Origin: Piscicola geometra
Lineage: Eukaryota > Annelida > Clitellata > Hirudinida > Piscicolidae
Direction of reading: 5' to 3'
NCBI GenBank assembly: GCA_943735955.1
Contig: OX030955.1
Location: 8,048,269 to 8,112,268, forward strand
DNA: 64,000 bases
Positions within the stretch are counted from its first letter, which is position 1. Each line of letters starts with the position of its first letter. Of the stretch, positions 58,865 to 64,000 are shown piece by piece. The position numbers and the translations under genes are program-made. The notes beneath the pieces were generated by a model. The model saw only the letters and a list, made by a program, of their open reading frames with translations. It was not told the DNA's origin and ran no database searches.

Positions 58865-61814
58865 TCATTGGAAGAAGAGCGGGAAGAGATGGCCACACTT
58901 GTGGATGTTGCGCATCATGAGCATGCGCAGCACCTCAGTGTACTTGCCCTCGCAGTCTGTGTGCCAAGTAGTCAGTACTTTAATTATACTATAACATAAT
59001 TTTATAATAATAATAATAATTTTAATAATTATACTATAACATAATTTTATAATAATAATAATAATTTTAATAATTATACTATAATAATAATAATAAACAT
59101 TTGACAATTGATGCCTTTTATGATCGTAATATTCACGAATTTGACGGTTAAATTAGCTTTTCTTTAATTCATTTCAAGTTACACTTGTTGTGTTTTTATG
59201 AATGAAAGTAGAAATAGTAGTTAGGTGTTACTGACTTGTTGAATAATTCGGTGTTGGGTTCTTGTCCTGTGTATGGAACGTTGTCATGCAAATAAATTCG
59301 TATGGGACTTCTTATGGGCATTGTTGCTACCACTAAACTCCCTTCAAAAACACCCCTCCTCAAACACCCTCGTCTTCTGAGACCCCTCAAACACCCTCCT
59401 CTTCCCAAGCACCCTCACCTTGAGGTACTTCCACACTTCGGTCAGCAGCAGGAACGTCTCATAGGCGCTCACATGGGGCAGTAGGTCTCCAATCAGACTC
59501 AGTGGAGGAGGAAGGAGTTTGCCCTATGATGGAGTGGTTGCAGTGTGTAAAACATACAAGTTTCGCGCTGTTGATCACCATTGTGGCTATTTGCTTTAAA
59601 ATAAATAGATCGGCGTAAATGAAATTAAAATAGGTTTGAAAACTTAAACTGTTTTCAGTGGCTGTTTTTATGTTTGAATTGCATGACTACATGTCAATGA
59701 AAAGTTGAAGAAATCAAAAAACCCCGCATCATTCATAAAAAATTAATTTGCTCAAAAGAAATGAATCCCCAGCGCGAGCCCTGAGGCATTATGTTGAAGG
59801 ATTACAAAGACTCCAGGACTAATACCCAAATGAATGTGTTCTGAACTTGGACGCCCACCAATGCAAGTCACCACATCACAACACACAAAACCTCGTTCAG
59901 AAGGGTCAAAACAGTGTCGGTGAGTTGCCGTTGTTGCTTCAACTCATCCCTCACCTCCTTTCCCGCTACTTTTCCAGCAGCATTATCATCTCCATCATCA
60001 TCATCATCATCATCATCTCGACAGGCTTCCCAGTAGACGATTAAGTGACCCAGCAAGCTCCTCAGAACACCACTGCACTGCCATATGCCGCTGTCGCCTG
60101 TAGTGGTGGTGGTGGTCGGTGTGGTGATGGTTTTGTTGGTGTGGTAGCGGTGGTCGGTGTGGTTTTGGTGGTAAGAGTGGCTGTCTTATTGATTATCAGT
60201 ATGGTGAAAGAGCGCTATAGATATTTATTTTATTGATTGAGTGTAGTGGAAGTGTCCAGTATGGTAATGATGGTCATTGTGGTAGTAGTGGTGGTTCTTA
60301 AAGAGAGAAAAGCAGTACACGTTTCGAGATACATAATGAGATGCACAGACTATGTGAAAGGATAATGAGATTCACAGACTATATGGAAAAAGAGAATAAG
60401 ATGCACAGACTGTATGTGAAAGGATAATGAGATTCACAGACTATATGGGAAAGGATAATAAGATGCACAGACTGTATGTGAAAGGATAATGAGATGCACA
60501 GACTGTATGTGAGGAGATCGATGACCTTGCGGAGTAATCCATTGCTGACAAACTCCTTCTTTACCAGCAAGTCCCTATGTCGTGATGATGATGATGATGA
60601 TGATGATAATGATGATGATGAATAATTATAATCCAAAATTATTCTTATTATCAATATTAACTTCTATTTTAATTTTTATTATTGATATCATCATCATCAT
60701 CACCACCTGGCATAGTTGACCTTGATGCTTTCTTCATCACTCCAACCCACACCAGCACACAGACTGTCAGGCATGGCTTGCTGCAGCACACACACACTCA
60801 CCCCCTTTGCCACTCCTTCCTCCATCACTCCATCCTCTGCCACTACTCCATCCTTCATTCCATCCTCTACAACCCCTCCTTCTTCAATCACTCCATCCTT
60901 CGTCACCCCTCCTACTTTCACTCCATCCTTCACCACCCCTTCTTCCATCACTCCATCACTGGAGAGTATTTTAGAGGGACGCGAGCTGAGACAGCAGGAC
61001 TGCAAGGCGTACAAGAAGAGAAACTCGTTCAGGAGACAATCGTCTGCTGCTTCGATGCTGTTGTTGTTGTTGTTTACGTTGCCGTTTTGATTTTTGTTGT
61101 TGTTGATTTTCCCACGCCCATCAGGGTCATGGTTATTGTTGCTAGTGAGATTGTGGCTATTGTTAGTGATGTTGCAAGTGTTGCTGTGGTGGTTGCTGTA
61201 AGCAGGGGTGATACTGCCGCTATGGAAGAGAAGGTTGAAGGGGCGGTTGTCGTGGTGTGGAGGGGCGTGCATGTCCTGCGAGTAGAGGGAGGCGGAGAGA
61301 CAGGGCAGCATCTCTTGTATGGTCGCTTCCCTGGAGCGAGAGGCTCTGGTGCTGTAGCCACTCAAGAGGCCATGGTGTCTCTGATGAGTTGTAGTGGTGG
61401 TGGGAAGTGAAGTGGTAGCTTTGAATTGCCTTTAAACGCTTGTGTATTTCAACAATTTATTACGAAAAAACTAGGTCAAAGCCAATCACGAGAATTCGCC
61501 ACAATTCACAATGAAAATGCACCACAGCAATGCACCACAGGAATGCACCACAGGAATGCACCACAGCAATGCACCACAGCAATGCACCACAGGAATGCAC
61601 CAACTTGCGAGAATGCCTCGGTGAGGAGTGTGGTGATGACGTGTTGGTGGTTGCCTTGGCGACAGTTCCGCTTCAGTCGCTCCACCACCCCTTTCACCAC
61701 TTGCCTTTTCTCAACGCCTCCTGTCGTCGCGGTGGTTGATTAGTACTGACAAACCGCTAATATATGTTCTTTTTGCAATGTCGGTGTGTGTGTATGTGTG
61801 TGTGTGTGTGTGTA

Positions 61815-61845
<31 letters not shown>

Positions 61846-63537
61846 ATGTGTGTGTGTGTGTGTTTGTGTGTGTGTGTTTGTGTTTATGAATAGGGCATAC
61901 TCAAGTGGGTGAGGGAGGTGAAGAGGAGGTTGATGAGGATGGTGGAGGAGTGCAGCAGATCACTCAGACTCTCTGATGTCTGCTCCTCCTCCTGATGTGC
62001 ATGAGTGATTAAAAGTAAATATCGATATTATTAATAATATTATTATTTTTATATATATTATTTTTTTAATTATTTACTTATGAAACGCACGTACTGGCCC
62101 AATTAAATGAAGTCATCATGAAAGATGCCAATATGGCGGACGACCTTGGCCTGAATGATGTCCAGAAGGTCGAGCAAGAGGACATTGTACTTGTAGAGCA
62201 TCTGATTGGTCGAGATTTGTTGTTGTTTTTGTTGTTGTTGTTGCGAAATGTTATTGATATTATCTATTATTGTTTTCGTTGTGTTGGTGGGCGTGTTGTT
62301 GTTGCATGGTAGGTTGGAGATGGGTGATGCAGGGAAGTGGAGGAATGACGTCAGTTGGCTCTGGAAGCTTCTCAACACAACTCTGACGTCAGAACTGTGT
62401 TGTTGTTGTTGTTGTTGGATGATGATGATGAGTAACAGTCTGAACTAATGTGCCTAACACAATACAAATTATTAGAACTTCTCATGCAACCACAACAACT
62501 ATTTCTATTACCCAAGAACAACAACTATTACTCCCACTCACCCAACAGCTACTATTACTACTACTCACCCAACCACAAAAACAACAACCCTAACACCCAC
62601 CCAGTAGAAGCGGTTTCAAAGGCTCCCTCTCCCTCCAAGACACACAAACGATGCAGGAGGCGCATGCAATTGAACCTGGTACCTTGGGGTTCAGTTTCCA
62701 TTGTCTGTAACACTCTACCCATTGTGTCATGCAGCACTGAAGGCTGTTTGAAGCTGATGCCACGATGCAGTTCTGTGAAGATGGCCAGCTGGTGGGTGGG
62801 TGGAAGGGGTGGTGGAGGTGGTGGAGATGGAAGAGGTGGTGGAGATGGTAGAGATGGAAGAGGTGGTGGAGATGGTAGAGGTGATGGAGATGGAAGAAGT
62901 GGTGGAGGTGGTAGAGGTAGTGGAGGTGATGGAGATGGAAGAAGTGGTGGAGGTGGTGGAGATGGTAGAGGTGGTGGAGATGGTAGAGGTAGTGGAGGTG
63001 GTGGAGGTGGTGGGTGGGTGGTAGAGGTTGAGATGAATATGGTGGGTAGTGGGGGTGATGGTAATAGTAGTGGTTTTTAGTGGTGGTGGTAGAAGTGGAG
63101 ATAGTGGTGGTTGAAGTGGTGGTTGGTGGCGGTTAGTGGCTGAAGTGGTGGTTGGTGGAGGTGTTTATCGAGGTGGTGGTTGGTTGAAGTGGTGGTTGGT
63201 GGAGGTGTTTATCGAGGTGGTGGTTGGTTGAAGTGGTGGTTGGTGGAGGTGTTTATCGAGGTGGTGGTTGAAGTGGTGGTTGATGGAGGTGATTATCGAG
63301 GTGGTGGTTGGTTGAAGTGGTGGTTGAAGTGGTGGTTGATGGAGGTGATTATCGAGGTGGTGGTTGAAGTGGTGGTTGGTGGTTGAAGTGGTGGTTGAGG
63401 TGGTGGTTGAAGTGGTGGTTGAAGTGGTGGTTGAAGTGGTGGTTGAAGTGGTGGTTGAAGTGGTGCGCGCAAAAGTCATCTGTGATCAAGCCTGCCACTC
63501 TCTCCTCACGTCAACACAATCAGTCTTTAATGCGATA

Positions 63538-63568
<31 letters not shown>

Positions 63569-64000
63569 CGATGATGACGATGATGATGATAATGATGATG
63601 ATGATGTTATTTATTTAACAGAGCGCCAAGAAACAACAACAATAACAACGACCACACTGACGCAAACACGTCTGACGTCACTAACGTCCATGTCACTGCA
63701 GCATTGGGAGAGAATGAGAGAGAGGAGGAGAGAGGCGGAGGAAGGGAAGGAGTGGCAGAGGTGCACCAGGATCTTGAAGAGATGCTGTTGTCTGCGTAGG
63801 TGGATGGATGGATGGGGCTTCAAAAAGAATTAAAATTGCTATTTAATTTTACATTTCACATTAAATGTATTATTAATTATATTATTTAATATAACATGCA
63901 TTACATTATTTAAGATATAATTTAATTTGTACATTAATTTGAATTAATCAACTTTCATACTTCTCGAAAGGGGGCGTGAAGAGACGGCAGAGAGATGGGA
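58865..64000 (-). CDS. Unidentified helical-repeat-like protein, 3' part, at least ten exons, 5' end outside window
   Basis: Exons in order: 64000-63965 (partial), 63791-63686, 62788-62597, 62201-62145, 61991-61901, 61699-61605, 61380-60960, 60574-60504, 59968-59892, 59523-59419, 58948-58865 (stop 58867-58865). Phases agree at every junction except 60960/60574, where a donor or a small exon is misplaced. The product is mostly amphipathic leucine-rich helices, e.g. QQHLFKILVHLCHSF, MLYKYNVLLLDLLDIIQAK, LLNEFLFLYALQSCCLSS, KKEFVSNGLLRKVIDLLTY, YETFLLLTEVWKYLK, and the end VLRMLMMRNIHKCGHLFPLF. This looks like an ARM/HEAT-type scaffold. An Asn/His-rich insert is encoded near 61060-61190. I do not recognise the family. 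It is convergent with DOLPP1, with stop codons 403 bp apart. Confidence 0.72.
58985..59095. repeat. AT-rich tandem duplication, about 53-bp unit
   Basis: ATAATAATAATAATTTTAAT-AATTATACTATAACATAATTTTAT occurs twice in tandem with a partial third copy, in the last intron of the unidentified minus-strand gene. Confidence 0.85.
60320..60515 (-). repeat. 29-bp minisatellite copying a splice donor
   Basis: About six imperfect copies of a 28-30-bp unit that on the minus (sense) strand contains CACATACAGTCTGTGCATCT. The first copy is the boundary of exon 60574-60504 itself (ACATACA then GTCTGT), so every unit carries a replica of the exon end and 5' splice site. Confidence 0.85.
61515..61604. repeat. 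13-bp minisatellite next to a splice donor
   Basis: Seven or so copies of ATGCACCACAG(C/G)A. On the sense strand of the minus-strand gene this is TGTGGTGCATTCC repeated right after the donor of exon 61699-61605. Confidence 0.9.
61783..61885. repeat. (GT)n in an intron of the minus-strand gene
   Basis: GT run with TATG/TTTG interruptions, about 100 bp. Confidence 0.95.
62795..63475. repeat. GGTGGA and GGTGGTTGAAGT minisatellites
   Basis: 62795-63030 is built of GGTGGA/GGTAGA units. 63080-63475 is built of GGTGGTTGAAGTGGTGGTTG units, partly in a higher-order unit with GGAGGTGTTTATCGAGGTGG. On the sense (minus) strand these are CCACC-rich and run into the acceptor CCCACCAG of exon 62788-62597. 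Confidence 0.93.
63535..63606. repeat. (GAT)n repeat
   Basis: About 70 bp of GAT with a few GAC/AAT changes. Confidence 0.93.

Overview
The window is a piece of nuclear genome from an invertebrate metazoan. Genes are split by many short to medium introns with GT-AG ends. Intergenic DNA is AT-rich, and simple repeats, tRNA-derived SINEs, LINE scraps and DNA-transposon remnants are abundant. Nothing prokaryotic is visible: no operons, no long natural ORFs and no rRNA. The eag channel aligns about equally well with Drosophila Eag and vertebrate KCNH1/KCNH5 from memory, so I cannot name the phylum.

Layout. 1-650 is unremarkable. 650-3950 is an 18-bp tandem satellite with a higher-order period. 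4756-26925 (minus) is a complete 16-coding-exon ether-a-go-go K+ channel gene; I reconstructed it exon by exon and the phases close on a 1340-residue protein. 26926-34507 is intergenic with minisatellites. 34508-36283 (minus) is a complete six-exon UBE2K ubiquitin-conjugating enzyme of 199 aa. 36600-38150 has a foldback element with a telomere-like spacer and a piggyBac-like transposase remnant. 38701-44857 and 50315-53569 (plus) are two tandem copies of a small EGF/single-pass membrane protein gene. Copy A has been invaded by a (CTA)n array and a decayed hAT transposon. Between the copies lie a large palindrome, a second inverted-repeat pair, a (TA)n tract and a duplicated unit carrying two related small minus-strand ORFs. 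55638-58461 (plus) is a complete seven-exon DOLPP1 dolichyldiphosphatase of 232 aa. 58865-64000+ (minus) is the 3' part of a helical-repeat-like gene I could not identify; it is convergent with DOLPP1 and runs off the window.

The genes do not form one pathway: an excitability channel, an E2 enzyme, an N-glycosylation lipid-recycling enzyme, a membrane EGF protein pair and an unknown protein. The common thread is intron architecture. Many introns begin with GT/GGTGG-rich repeats and end with CA/CCACC-rich repeats on the sense strand, so the two intron ends could often pair in RNA. Several minisatellites contain copies of a splice site itself. I rate this the most interesting feature of the window.
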